From assembly GCA_963735115.1 (NCBI GenBank), contig CAVTJR010000003.1:744001-808000 (forward strand): 64,000 bases of DNA, in the 5' to 3' direction. The translations under genes and the position numbers were made by a program. Of this stretch, positions 17,333 through 25,243 are shown in pieces; position 1 is the first letter of the stretch, and the number at the start of each line of letters is the position of its first letter. The notes under the pieces were generated by a model, which was not told the DNA's origin, ran no database searches, and saw only the letters and a program-made list of their open reading frames with translations. Source of the DNA: JAKACA01 sp963735115 (GTDB lineage Bacteria > Actinomycetota > Acidimicrobiia > Acidimicrobiales > Bog-793).

Positions 17333-17547
17333 TTGGACCGGCTCCTCTCCTTGGGACGCGCCAGGCCGCGCTCGAGCACGAGCCGGATCGTGTCGCTCAT
17401 CGACAGACCCTCCTCGTTGCCCACCTCGGCGAGCCGACGGATCAGGTCTTCCGGGAGCCGGATGCTGACGAGCTGGCTCGTCGCCGCCTGCTGCGTGCGG
17501 GCGGCGGCCTTGAAGTAGCTCGACGGGGATCGACGTTGCGGCTCCAT
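17329..17547 (-). CDS. ribbon-helix-helix (CopG/Arc-like) DNA-binding protein
   Basis: A 72-residue protein whose second half is a ribbon-helix-helix domain: strand SQLVSIRLPEDLIRRL followed by helices EVGNEEGLSMSDTIRLVLERGL. A short basic tail ends it. Such proteins bind palindromes as dimers, often autoregulating. It is first in a two-gene operon with the VWA protein (ATGA overlap). Directly upstream of its start lie three nested inverted repeats in 40 bases, the obvious candidate sites. The ATG has no ribosome site and lies seven bases from a TATGAT box, so the mRNA is probably leaderless. Confidence 0.85.
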   Translation of the reverse strand: MEPQRRSPSSYFKAAARTQQAATSQLVSIRLPEDLIRRLAEVGNEEGLSMSDTIRLVLERGLARPKERSRSK

Positions 17548-17587
17548 GTACTACATCATAGTACGAAGTGTATTACACCACAATACA
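17548..17587 (-). promoter_or_regulatory. promoter and stacked palindromic operators of the RHH-VWA operon
   Basis: On the minus strand TTGTGG (17583-17578), 17 bases, then TATGAT (17560-17555) form a promoter whose transcript should start at the ATG at 17547. Three inverted repeats overlap it: GTACTA-N5-TAGTAC (17548-17564, covering the -10 and start site), GTGTATTACAC (17568-17578, in the spacer) and TGTATT-N7-AATACA (17569-17587, covering the -35). The arms are perfect. This is the expected architecture for cooperative autorepression by the RHH protein. Confidence 0.65.
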
Positions 17588-17623
17588 GGCCGTGGCAAAA
17601 GTCCCGCACCCGCAGGCGGAGGT

Positions 17624-18535
17624 TCAGCCGTGCTGCGGTAGGGTCGCCACGATGAGCGTGGCGATGACCGTGTAGCCGGGTGTCCGGGGATGGATGTCGT
17701 GGTATTGACAGAAGTACGTCAGTTCACACACCTTGGCGACCGGAAGCGGAACTTTCCCGTAGGGGGCGAGAGTCGTGGTCTGCTTCAGCGATCCGTAGGC
17801 GCCGGTCGCCGCCGTGACGTCGACAAAGGCGGCGCCGTGTGCCTCGTACTCCTGCTTGAGCGCTGGGTTGATGAAGTCGCGGAACGCCGGCACCGAGATC
17901 TCGGCAAGGTTACGCAGAGAGGCGTCGTCGGACACGTAGAGCCCGAGGATCACGTCGGGGTAGGTCGTGCCGACGATCCTCACCGACCTTCCGGCGGCTG
18001 CTCGCAGCCCTCGCAGCAGAACCCCGAGGTTTCTCTTGATCCGCTTCACGGCCTGCTCGACACAAGGGATCGGTGAGGCGACCGCAGCACAAGCGGTCAC
18101 GTCGTTGCCGCCGATGGAGACGGTGATGAGGCCGAGCTCGCCACGATGACTTCGTATGAACGCCTCCGCCGCCGTCGCCTGGCTCTCTGTCGGGTATGGC
18201 GTCGCACCGGGCCCGAGCTGCGAGCACCCTCGGGAGTGGAGGATCGACTCGGTCGTGGCGCCCCCGCAACCGAAGTTCACGAGCTTTAGGTCCCATCCCT
18301 TCTTCGCCGCCAGCGCCGGAACCTGATAGGCAAAGCCGTTAGTGCCCGTGCGGCCGGAGTGAGGTCCCGTGGGCTGGTAACCCGCCGCGTACGAGTCCCC
18401 GAGCGAGACATACAGCAGCGCCCGCGGCGGCGGCGCCGTCGACGCCGGCGCCTTGGCGGCCGGCGTGGAGCTGCAGGCCGTCGCTAGCAGGCCTAGCACA
18501 GCGGCCGCGCAGACGAAACGTCGGCGCCCGCTCAT
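17624..18535 (-). CDS. SGNH/GDSL-type esterase lipoprotein
   Basis: A 303-residue exported SGNH hydrolase. The N-terminus has a lipoprotein-type signal (VLGLLATACSS, lipid-modified Cys near residue 21). Block I is VSLGDSYAAGYQP (nucleophile Ser in GDS), the Gly and Asn blocks follow (VNFGCGGATTES, SIGGNDVTAC), and the C-terminal block V is YHDIHPRTPGY with the catalytic His. Several cysteines probably form disulfides, as in actinobacterial secreted lipases. It is likely an esterase or lipase at the outer face of the membrane. Its ATG overlaps the stop of the amidohydrolase (ATGA), so it is the last gene of a three-gene operon. Confidence 0.88.
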   Translation of the reverse strand: MSGRRRFVCAAAVLGLLATACSSTPAAKAPASTAPPPRALLYVSLGDSYAAGYQPTGPHSGRTGTNGFAYQVPALAAKKGWDLKLVNFGCGGATTESILHSRGCSQLGPGATPYPTESQATAAEAFIRSHRGELGLITVSIGGNDVTACAAVASPIPCVEQAVKRIKRNLGVLLRGLRAAAGRSVRIVGTTYPDVILGLYVSDDASLRNLAEISVPAFRDFINPALKQEYEAHGAAFVDVTAATGAYGSLKQTTTLAPYGKVPLPVAKVCELTYFCQYHDIHPRTPGYTVIATLIVATLPQHG

Positions 18536-20004
18536 CGCGGCACGGCCCGCACCGGCCTGCCCGGTCGTGCAGCGGCAACGAGATCGCCATCGAGAACGAC
18601 GACCGTTCCGTGGACAAGAACGTGACGGATGCCGAGCGAGCGTCGGGTGCTGTCCTCGTAGGTCGCTTGATCGGTGATCCGACCGTGGTCGAACACCAGG
18701 AGGTCGGCGTCGGCGCCTTGCTGCACGCGGCCCTTGGCCCGCATTGCCGGCGCGCTCGCTTCGAGCACCCGGGCCGGACCGAGCGTGCAGGAAGCCAAGG
18801 CGTCGAGCAACGGCTTGCCCTCCTCCCGCCAGAGTCGCATCGCCCGAGAGAAGCATCCAGCCGTTCTCGGGTGTGTGACCGCACCCGGCGGCGGGGGCCA
18901 TGCCGCCGGGTCGAGCTGCCCCGAAGCCGACACGAGAGGCATGGCGTCGCTCGCCACGATGGCGCCCTCGAAGGCGAGCGAGCGGCGCAGCAGCCGGCGG
19001 TCGGCGGCGCTGTCTTCGTCGAGGAAGTCGACGATGACCACGCCGCCGGGGTCCAGCTCCCGCAGCTCGCGCAACCGCGCCTCGTCGGCCACACGCTCGC
19101 CGGTGGCGAGATACCTGAGCGAAGACGGCACAAGTCTGTGCTCTGCCAGCCGTTCCGGCGAAAGAAAGGCGGCGCCGATCGCCGTGGCGCCAGAGCCGTA
19201 CGGGTACGCCTCGACCGACACCCGTCCGCCTTCTGCTCGGCAGCGCTCGATGAGGGCGAGGACGCGATCTATGTGACGCAAAGACGTGCTGTTGACGTGG
19301 CAGTGGTGCATGTGGGCACCGGTCTCGCCGGCGGCGCGAACGAGCTCCTCCGGCCCGTCGATGAGGGTCTCCGGGGACATCTCGATGAGGTCTCTGCAGT
19401 GGGTAAAGGTCGGCGCCCCGACGTCGGCAGCCAGCCGTGCGATTGCGAGGTACTCGTCCGGGTCGACGCCGGGCGCGTAGCCCATCAGCAGTCCGATGCC
19501 GATCGCACCTGCGCCGAGCTCGTCGGAGAGCGCCTGGAGGATGACGGACAGCTGCTCGGTGGTGGCAGGTCCCTGCCACCGTAGGTCACCGAGGAGCCCG
19601 AGGACCCCGTCGCTGCCTGCCTGCGGGTTGAGGCCACCGACCGCCTGCATCCGGATCGCCGCCCATGACGCCGAAAACCCGTAGTTGATGGGTGAACCCT
19701 CCCGCGCCTCGGCGGCATAGGCGTCGCCGATGTGCGCCCGGCCCGCCTCCAAGTCGAGAGCTGTCGTGACCCCGTCGCACGCCTGCAGCCGGCGGCCGCT
19801 CAGTGTCTGCGCGTGGCTGTGCAGGTCAATGAAACCCGGCGCCACCACGAGGCCGGTGGCGTCGATCATCGTGTCGCCCTCGAGAGGCTCAACGGAGATG
19901 GCGCTGATACTGCCTCCGTCGATACCGACGTCGCGGAAAGCGTCCAGACCGCTTTCCGGGTCGATGACACGCCCGCCGTGCAGAACGAGTTCGTGTGAGG
20001 CCAT
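18532..20004 (-). CDS. amidohydrolase, N-acyl-D-amino-acid deacylase (D-aminoacylase) type
   Basis: A 490-residue metal-dependent amidohydrolase of the D-aminoacylase group. The beta-sandwich start (LVLHGGRVIDPESGLDAFRDVGI) leads to the metal-site motif GFIDLHSHAQ (H-x-H) near residue 65. Further metal-ligand candidates lie in TFTHCRD and HMHHCHVNS, and the acidic end motif is in IVASDAMPLVS. The C-terminal sandwich contains GRVQQGADADLLVFD. Family enzymes hydrolyse N-acyl-D-amino acids or cyclic amides; the true substrate is unknown. ATG 20004 is preferred over the GTG at 20019. It lies between a sulfotransferase (39-base gap) and a GDSL esterase (ATGA overlap) in one operon. Confidence 0.85.
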   Translation of the reverse strand: MASHELVLHGGRVIDPESGLDAFRDVGIDGGSISAISVEPLEGDTMIDATGLVVAPGFIDLHSHAQTLSGRRLQACDGVTTALDLEAGRAHIGDAYAAEAREGSPINYGFSASWAAIRMQAVGGLNPQAGSDGVLGLLGDLRWQGPATTEQLSVILQALSDELGAGAIGIGLLMGYAPGVDPDEYLAIARLAADVGAPTFTHCRDLIEMSPETLIDGPEELVRAAGETGAHMHHCHVNSTSLRHIDRVLALIERCRAEGGRVSVEAYPYGSGATAIGAAFLSPERLAEHRLVPSSLRYLATGERVADEARLRELRELDPGGVVIVDFLDEDSAADRRLLRRSLAFEGAIVASDAMPLVSASGQLDPAAWPPPPGAVTHPRTAGCFSRAMRLWREEGKPLLDALASCTLGPARVLEASAPAMRAKGRVQQGADADLLVFDHGRITDQATYEDSTRRSLGIRHVLVHGTVVVLDGDLVAAARPGRPVRAVPR

Positions 20005-20043
20005 GAGGCATCCTGTCACGGACTCGGCCTGCGCCCGCCTGGC

Positions 20044-20988
20044 TCAGTGCCTCGCCGGCGTCCCGTCGGATGCCCAGAGGTGGTAGCCGTAGTGGTGGAG
20101 CAGCGGGAGGGCCGGGAGCGTGGCCGCGAGCCGCTCGTGCCTGCTCATCTCCTGAACCCAGCGGACGTCGGGCGCGAGCGTCACCCGGCCTTGGGTGAAA
20201 CGCACTGGGTTGCCGCCCATCGTGTGGCCGGGAGAGAACTCCACCTCACGCTCGCCCACGAGCGGGAGCGTGTCAGGATCGGATCCGATCTCGAGGGCGA
20301 TGCGACGGAGCTCCACGTCGGGGCGGCCCATGAGGTCCTCGTAGCGGACGAGCTGATACCGATCGCCAACCGACGTCCGCAGGAACAACTCGACTGCCAG
20401 GTTCACCCCCGTCCACATCGTCGAGCTCGCCACTGGGCTGAGCACAAGGATGCTGGCGCCGTTCTTGCCCGGATCGGGCTTTGGACGCGACCACGAGAAG
20501 GCAGGGCCGCGCGGGTCGCGCACGAGATGGATGAGGTGGAGCTCGATGCCGGGATGGCTGGCGAGCAGCATGGCGTCGCTCGGGCTCTTGGAGGAGTCGA
20601 CGATAGCGGGCCGCCCGGAGCGGGCGATGACGCGTTCGTAGACGGCGAAGAGGTACTTGGCGTAGTCCTGCACGTCGTCCATCGAGCGGATGCGTTTGCT
20701 CGTGAGCCGCAGTTTCGGAAGGTACCGCTGGCGGCTCGTCGAGTAGAGGAGATCGCGCAAACCCTGCTCGTTCACGCCCACGCTCGCCATCGCCTCCGGC
20801 ACGATCCCCTCCCAGAACGGGCACTCGGCCATCGACTTCCCGCAGGCACACACGTGCGTCGCGACAGGTTTGCCATCGGTCATGTCACGGAACTCGCCCA
20901 GCGAGGTGTATTCGGGCATCTCACCGAGGACGCGATCGAGCAGCGTCGTCCCACTTCTGCCCCAGCCTGTGATGAAAACGACTTTCAC
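20044..20988 (-). CDS. PAPS-dependent sulfotransferase family protein
   Basis: A 314-residue sulfotransferase. The 5'-phosphosulfate loop is FITGWGRSGTTLLDRVL near residues 5-21, and the 3'-phosphate-binding segment is IVDSSKSPSDAML followed by LHLIHLVRDPRG near 165-180. Sulfotransferases move sulfate from PAPS to hydroxyl or amine groups of lipids, sugars or proteins. CACGKSMAECPFW near residue 80 could bind a metal or form a disulfide. GTG 20988 follows a GGGGAC-like site; the frame is open to 21093 but that part lacks homology. It is the first gene of an operon with the amidohydrolase and GDSL lipoprotein, hinting at processing of a sulfated surface compound (inference). Confidence 0.88.
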   Translation of the reverse strand: MKVVFITGWGRSGTTLLDRVLGEMPEYTSLGEFRDMTDGKPVATHVCACGKSMAECPFWEGIVPEAMASVGVNEQGLRDLLYSTSRQRYLPKLRLTSKRIRSMDDVQDYAKYLFAVYERVIARSGRPAIVDSSKSPSDAMLLASHPGIELHLIHLVRDPRGPAFSWSRPKPDPGKNGASILVLSPVASSTMWTGVNLAVELFLRTSVGDRYQLVRYEDLMGRPDVELRRIALEIGSDPDTLPLVGEREVEFSPGHTMGGNPVRFTQGRVTLAPDVRWVQEMSRHERLAATLPALPLLHHYGYHLWASDGTPARH

Positions 20989-21324
20989 GACGCGTCCCCG
21001 AGTATTCGGCCGTCCTCCGCCGCCACAACCACAGTCTGTCATCGGCGCAGGCATCTCTCCGAAGGTCCGCCTTGTCTGCCCGTCGCAACGCAACGGCCAG
21101 CGGTGGGCGCGGGTGCGCGGGTTGCGCGGGTGCGCGAGTACGCCTGCCGCTCGGCGAACCTTGAGATGGCCGTCGCCTCAGCAAGGACGCCCGAGCTCGC
21201 CTCGCCTGCAGAGCAGGGGAGCGTTGACTTGCTCGCGAGCCGTTGCTAGACACCCATGCCGGGTGGCGACATCGTGCCGTCTCATCGCCGGCGGCCGAAA
21301 TGGCCGGGAAGGGGAGTGTGCACC
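20989..21324. other. divergent intergenic region
   Basis: This 336-base gap separates the divergent sulfotransferase and S53 peptidase genes and should hold both promoters. I found no convincing -35/-10 pair. A short direct repeat of GCGGGTGCGCGGGTTGCG type is at about 21117-21140. The small frames here have no family match. Confidence 0.4.
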
Positions 21325-24300
21325 GTGCGCAAGGACAAGGGCGTCTGGAAGGCGGCGGGGGGGCTTGCGGTTGTTGTCGCCGTGGCTCCGCTGCTGGCGA
21401 TGGTGCCTGCAAGCGCCGCCACGAGCGCGCAGGCTCCGACCTACGGCAACCGTCTCGCCGAAGTGGCGGCGCAGCCGATCCTGCCGGAGCACACGCGCAC
21501 GGTCGGAAACGTCCCCTCCTCCATGGAGATCTCCGGAGCGGTGGGACTGCGGTCTCGCAACCAGGACGGCCTCAATCAGTTTCTTGCCGAGGTGACCAAC
21601 CGGTACTCGCCGGCGTTCCACCACTACTTGAGCAGAGGCGAATTCGCTCGACGCTTCGGCGCCTCGGTCTCCGCAGTCACCCAGCTGGCACGACTCCTTC
21701 GCTCCTACGACCTCCACCCGAGCGTGTCGGCAAACAGGATCCTGATGTCGTTCCATGGGAGCGCCGCCAATGCCGAGCGGGCGTTCGCGACAAAGTTGGC
21801 CGAGTACCGGTTCTCGAACGGGCACCTCGGATGGGGAACGACGTCTGAGGCCCGCCTGCCGGCGGGGATTGCGGCCACGGTGTCCGGCGTCGTCGGCCTC
21901 GACAACCTCGTGCACGACTCGACATCGCTCGCGCGAGCACCCCGAGTCGCGCGCGCAGCCGTCAAGCACGGCACGCTGCCGAAACCTGCCAGCGGGGGCC
22001 CTTCCGCCTGTCACGCGGCTCAGGCGCAGGCGCCCTTCGGCGGGGTCACCGACGACCAGGTCGCCCACGCCTACGGTGTCGACGGCCTCTACGACGCCGG
22101 CGACCTCGGCCGGGGCGAGACGGTCGACATCTTCGAGCTGGAGCCCTTTGCACTCACCGACCTCACGGCCTTCGACGAGTGTTACTTCGGGAGCGGTGAG
22201 ACCAATTCGAACAACGTCTCGGTGACGGCCATCGACGGTGGAGCCGGCATTGGTGTCGGTTCAGGGGAAGCGGCACTCGACGTCGAGGACGTCTCGGCCA
22301 TTGCGCCCGACGCCAAGATCGACGTGTACGAGGGACCGAACACGACCTACGGCTCCCTCGACACCTACAACACGATCGCGACGGATGACAACGCCAGCGT
22401 GGTCAGCACGAGCTGGGGCCTGTGCGAGGCGGCCATGCAGCAGGGTGCTCCGGGGACCCAGGAGGTCGAGAGCGAGATATTTGCCGAGACGGCAGCGCAG
22501 GGCCAATCCGTGTTCGCGGCCGGTGGCGATGACGGTTCCGACGACTGCGCCGAATCCGGTAGCACGCAGGTCGTTCCCTATCTCTCTGTCGACGACCCCG
22601 AGAGTCAGCCCTATGTCACCTCGGTAGGGGGCACCACCTTCACGAGCATCACGGAGCCTCCGGGCGAGGCGGTCTGGAACGACGGCTCTGAGTGGGGTGG
22701 GGGAGGCGGCGGCATCTCCGACACGTGGGCCGAGCCTTCCTGGCAAGCCGATTCCACCGTGACCGGGATCGCCGATGCTGCCGGGACGGGCCAGCAGCCC
22801 TGTTCGGACGACCCGGAGGGAACCGCCACTGAATTCAACCTCGCCGGCTTCCCGACGACGCTTTCGTCGGGGACTCCGTGCAGGCTCGTTCCCGATGTCA
22901 CGGCGCTGGCCGACGAGTTCACCGGCATCACGACCTTCTACAGCGGCTCGTGGAGCACGGTCGGCGGGACCTCGTCGTCCACTCCGCTCTGGGCAGCCAT
23001 GACGGCCGAGATGAACGCCTCCTCGTTCTGTTCCGGGACGACGCTCGGCTTTGTCAGCCCGCTGCTGTACGACGTGGCCTCTGCCAGCCCGTCCGACTAT
23101 GCGGACGCCTTCAACGACATCACCGTCGGGAACAATGACAACCTTGCCGTCGGTAATGGGTCCGACTGGCCGGCGACGGCCGGTTACGACCTTGCTTCGG
23201 GCCTGGGCTCACCGAAGATCACGAACCCGAACGGTCAGCCCGGCCTGGCACAGCAAGCCTGCGACATGGTGCAGGGCGCGAGCACTCCACCCGACGTGAC
23301 GCTGATCACACCTGACAGCGGCCCGGTCGCCGGCGCCACGGCCGTCACCATCACGGGCTCCAACTTCGGCGCCACCGCCGGCGACGTCTACGTAGGGACG
23401 CAGGCGGCCACGGTCGTCAGCTGGTCGGCGACGTCGATCGCCATCACGACGCCGGCCTACGACGCCCCGCAGGGGACCGGGGCCTCCGCAGCCGGTCCGG
23501 CACCAGTGACCGTCGTGACAAAGAGCCCTGAGCGTTCGAGCGCCCTCGATCCGGCCACGACGGTCTTCCACTACCTCGCCGGCATCTCCGGGACGGCGCC
23601 GGTCATCGACTACGTAGGGCCGACGGCCGGGGGCGCCACCGGCGGATACGAGGTTGACCTCGTCGGCAGTGGTCTCTCCGGTGCGACCGGCGTGACCTTC
23701 GGCGGCCGAGCGGGGACGATCGACGGCTCGACGAACTCCAACAACGGTGACACCACCCTGGTCGTCACCGTCCCGGCAGAGACTGGCTCGACGGTCTGCG
23801 AGAGTGCGGTCCGGGACGCCAGCTCCGTCTGCCAGGTACAGGTGCAGGTGACGACCCCTGGTGGAACCTCGAGTGAAGCGGACATCCTTCCCGCCTACCA
23901 GGGGCCTATCGAATACGCTCTGAGCGGCGCCATTGAAATCCCGGCGGACTCAGGAACCGAGGCGGTGGCTGCCGCCACCGAGTTCGACTATGCCCCCGCC
24001 ACGAGCGTCACGAACATCTCCCCTCGATACGGCTCCGAGCTCGGGGGCTCGCTCGAGGACATCACAGGCAGCGGCTTCAGCATCCTCACCTACTTCTGGA
24101 CCGACTTCGGCCCAGCCACCCAAGAAGCGAGCCAGGACTTCGACGTTCAGTCGATCACACCGGACAACCTGTTCATCGTGAACACCGGTGACCCGACGCT
24201 GCGAGGGCCGACGACCGGGCCCGAAGCGCAGGCGGTCACCATCGTCACGAGCGCAGGTGACGACGCCGTCGCGAGCGGGTTGTTCGCACTGGCGGGCGTA

Positions 24301-25182
24301 CCGAGGATCTCGAGTCTCTCCAGCCATTTCGGTTCGACAGAAGGCCGCAAATCGCTCACGTTGACGGGCAAAGGGTTGAGCGACGTGGAGGCCGTCCAGT
24401 TCGCCGCCGACCAGGCATTGCTGGGGGTATCCGAGACGACCGTCTTCACCCTTCAATCAGCCACCCAGCTGAGCCTTCGCACACCATCTGACCTGCCCCT
24501 CGCCACGGAAGTGCTCGCCTGCACGGAGACCGGGTGCAGCGCCGTCGTCCCCTCGGTCGACGACTTCGTCTACGGCTACCCGGGAGCGCCCATCATCTCC
24601 AAGATCAACCCATCCGCAGGCCCGGCTGCCGGCGGCGAGTCGCTCAGCAAGGCCGTCGTCATCACCGGAACGCTGCTCGACTCGGTCGTCGCCGTGAGGT
24701 TCGGCAAGATCGCGGCCACGGTCTTCGAGAACCCGCCTGGGCTACCGGGGGGCGGCCAGGACTACCGGATCCTGGCGTTGCCGCCCCCGGGCAGGGCGGG
24801 CTCGACCGTCGCGGTCGCCGTCGAGACGGCAGGTGGCATTGCGACCGGGCACGGGTTCAGCAACACGGTCGACTACACATATCGGAAGAGTGCTCCGAGC
24901 GCACCGCAGGACGTCACGGCCAAAGGCGGGAAGCGGACGATCACGGGTGCCTGGACGGCCCCGGCCTCTGATGGCGGTTCGGCCGTCACGAGCTACATCG
25001 TGGAGCTGGTCTTCAAAGGTGACCTGAAGCACGTGAGCCAGAAAGTGACGGTGTCCGCTTCCACCCGCTCCCATGTTTTCAAGGGCGTGGCAAAAGGCCT
25101 CGACTACACCGTCGCCGTCATCGCCAAGAACCGTCTCGGCGCCGGCTACGTCGGCAGCTCGGCACCTACGCAGGCGACCTGA
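21325..25182 (+). CDS. secreted S53 (sedolisin/kumamolisin) peptidase with five IPT/TIG domains and FN3
   Basis: A 1285-residue exported protease. A signal peptide (about 1-33) is followed by a pro-kumamolisin activation domain (about 45-205) and an S53 catalytic domain (about 235-640). The sedolisin residues are visible: Glu315 and Asp319 in SGEAALDVEDV and the nucleophile Ser550 in GGTSSSTPLW; the calcium-site region near GYDLASGLGSP closes the domain. Five IPT/TIG immunoglobulin-like units begin near residues 653, 757, 891, 991 and 1088, then a fibronectin-III domain near 1189. S53 enzymes work at acid pH. GTG 21325 is nine bases after GGAAGGGGA; GTG 21316 is an alternative. The long Ig tail is unusual and suggests cell-wall or substrate attachment. 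Confidence 0.92.
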   Translation: MRKDKGVWKAAGGLAVVVAVAPLLAMVPASAATSAQAPTYGNRLAEVAAQPILPEHTRTVGNVPSSMEISGAVGLRSRNQDGLNQFLAEVTNRYSPAFHHYLSRGEFARRFGASVSAVTQLARLLRSYDLHPSVSANRILMSFHGSAANAERAFATKLAEYRFSNGHLGWGTTSEARLPAGIAATVSGVVGLDNLVHDSTSLARAPRVARAAVKHGTLPKPASGGPSACHAAQAQAPFGGVTDDQVAHAYGVDGLYDAGDLGRGETVDIFELEPFALTDLTAFDECYFGSGETNSNNVSVTAIDGGAGIGVGSGEAALDVEDVSAIAPDAKIDVYEGPNTTYGSLDTYNTIATDDNASVVSTSWGLCEAAMQQGAPGTQEVESEIFAETAAQGQSVFAAGGDDGSDDCAESGSTQVVPYLSVDDPESQPYVTSVGGTTFTSITEPPGEAVWNDGSEWGGGGGGISDTWAEPSWQADSTVTGIADAAGTGQQPCSDDPEGTATEFNLAGFPTTLSSGTPCRLVPDVTALADEFTGITTFYSGSWSTVGGTSSSTPLWAAMTAEMNASSFCSGTTLGFVSPLLYDVASASPSDYADAFNDITVGNNDNLAVGNGSDWPATAGYDLASGLGSPKITNPNGQPGLAQQACDMVQGASTPPDVTLITPDSGPVAGATAVTITGSNFGATAGDVYVGTQAATVVSWSATSIAITTPAYDAPQGTGASAAGPAPVTVVTKSPERSSALDPATTVFHYLAGISGTAPVIDYVGPTAGGATGGYEVDLVGSGLSGATGVTFGGRAGTIDGSTNSNNGDTTLVVTVPAETGSTVCESAVRDASSVCQVQVQVTTPGGTSSEADILPAYQGPIEYALSGAIEIPADSGTEAVAAATEFDYAPATSVTNISPRYGSELGGSLEDITGSGFSILTYFWTDFGPATQEASQDFDVQSITPDNLFIVNTGDPTLRGPTTGPEAQAVTIVTSAGDDAVASGLFALAGVPRISSLSSHFGSTEGRKSLTLTGKGLSDVEAVQFAADQALLGVSETTVFTLQSATQLSLRTPSDLPLATEVLACTETGCSAVVPSVDDFVYGYPGAPIISKINPSAGPAAGGESLSKAVVITGTLLDSVVAVRFGKIAATVFENPPGLPGGGQDYRILALPPPGRAGSTVAVAVETAGGIATGHGFSNTVDYTYRKSAPSAPQDVTAKGGKRTITGAWTAPASDGGSAVTSYIVELVFKGDLKHVSQKVTVSASTRSHVFKGVAKGLDYTVAVIAKNRLGAGYVGSSAPTQAT

Positions 25183-25210
25183 GCTCCCAGGCGTGGCGGC
25201 GCCGGGGAGC
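25183..25210 (+). terminator. hairpin after the S53 peptidase
   Basis: Inverted arms GCTCCC (25183-25188) and GGGAGC (25205-25210) start right after the peptidase stop codon, in the gap to a convergent gene. No T-tract follows. Confidence 0.4.
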
Positions 25211-25243
25211 CGCCTCCGATCGACCCAGTTGACCGGACAGCGC

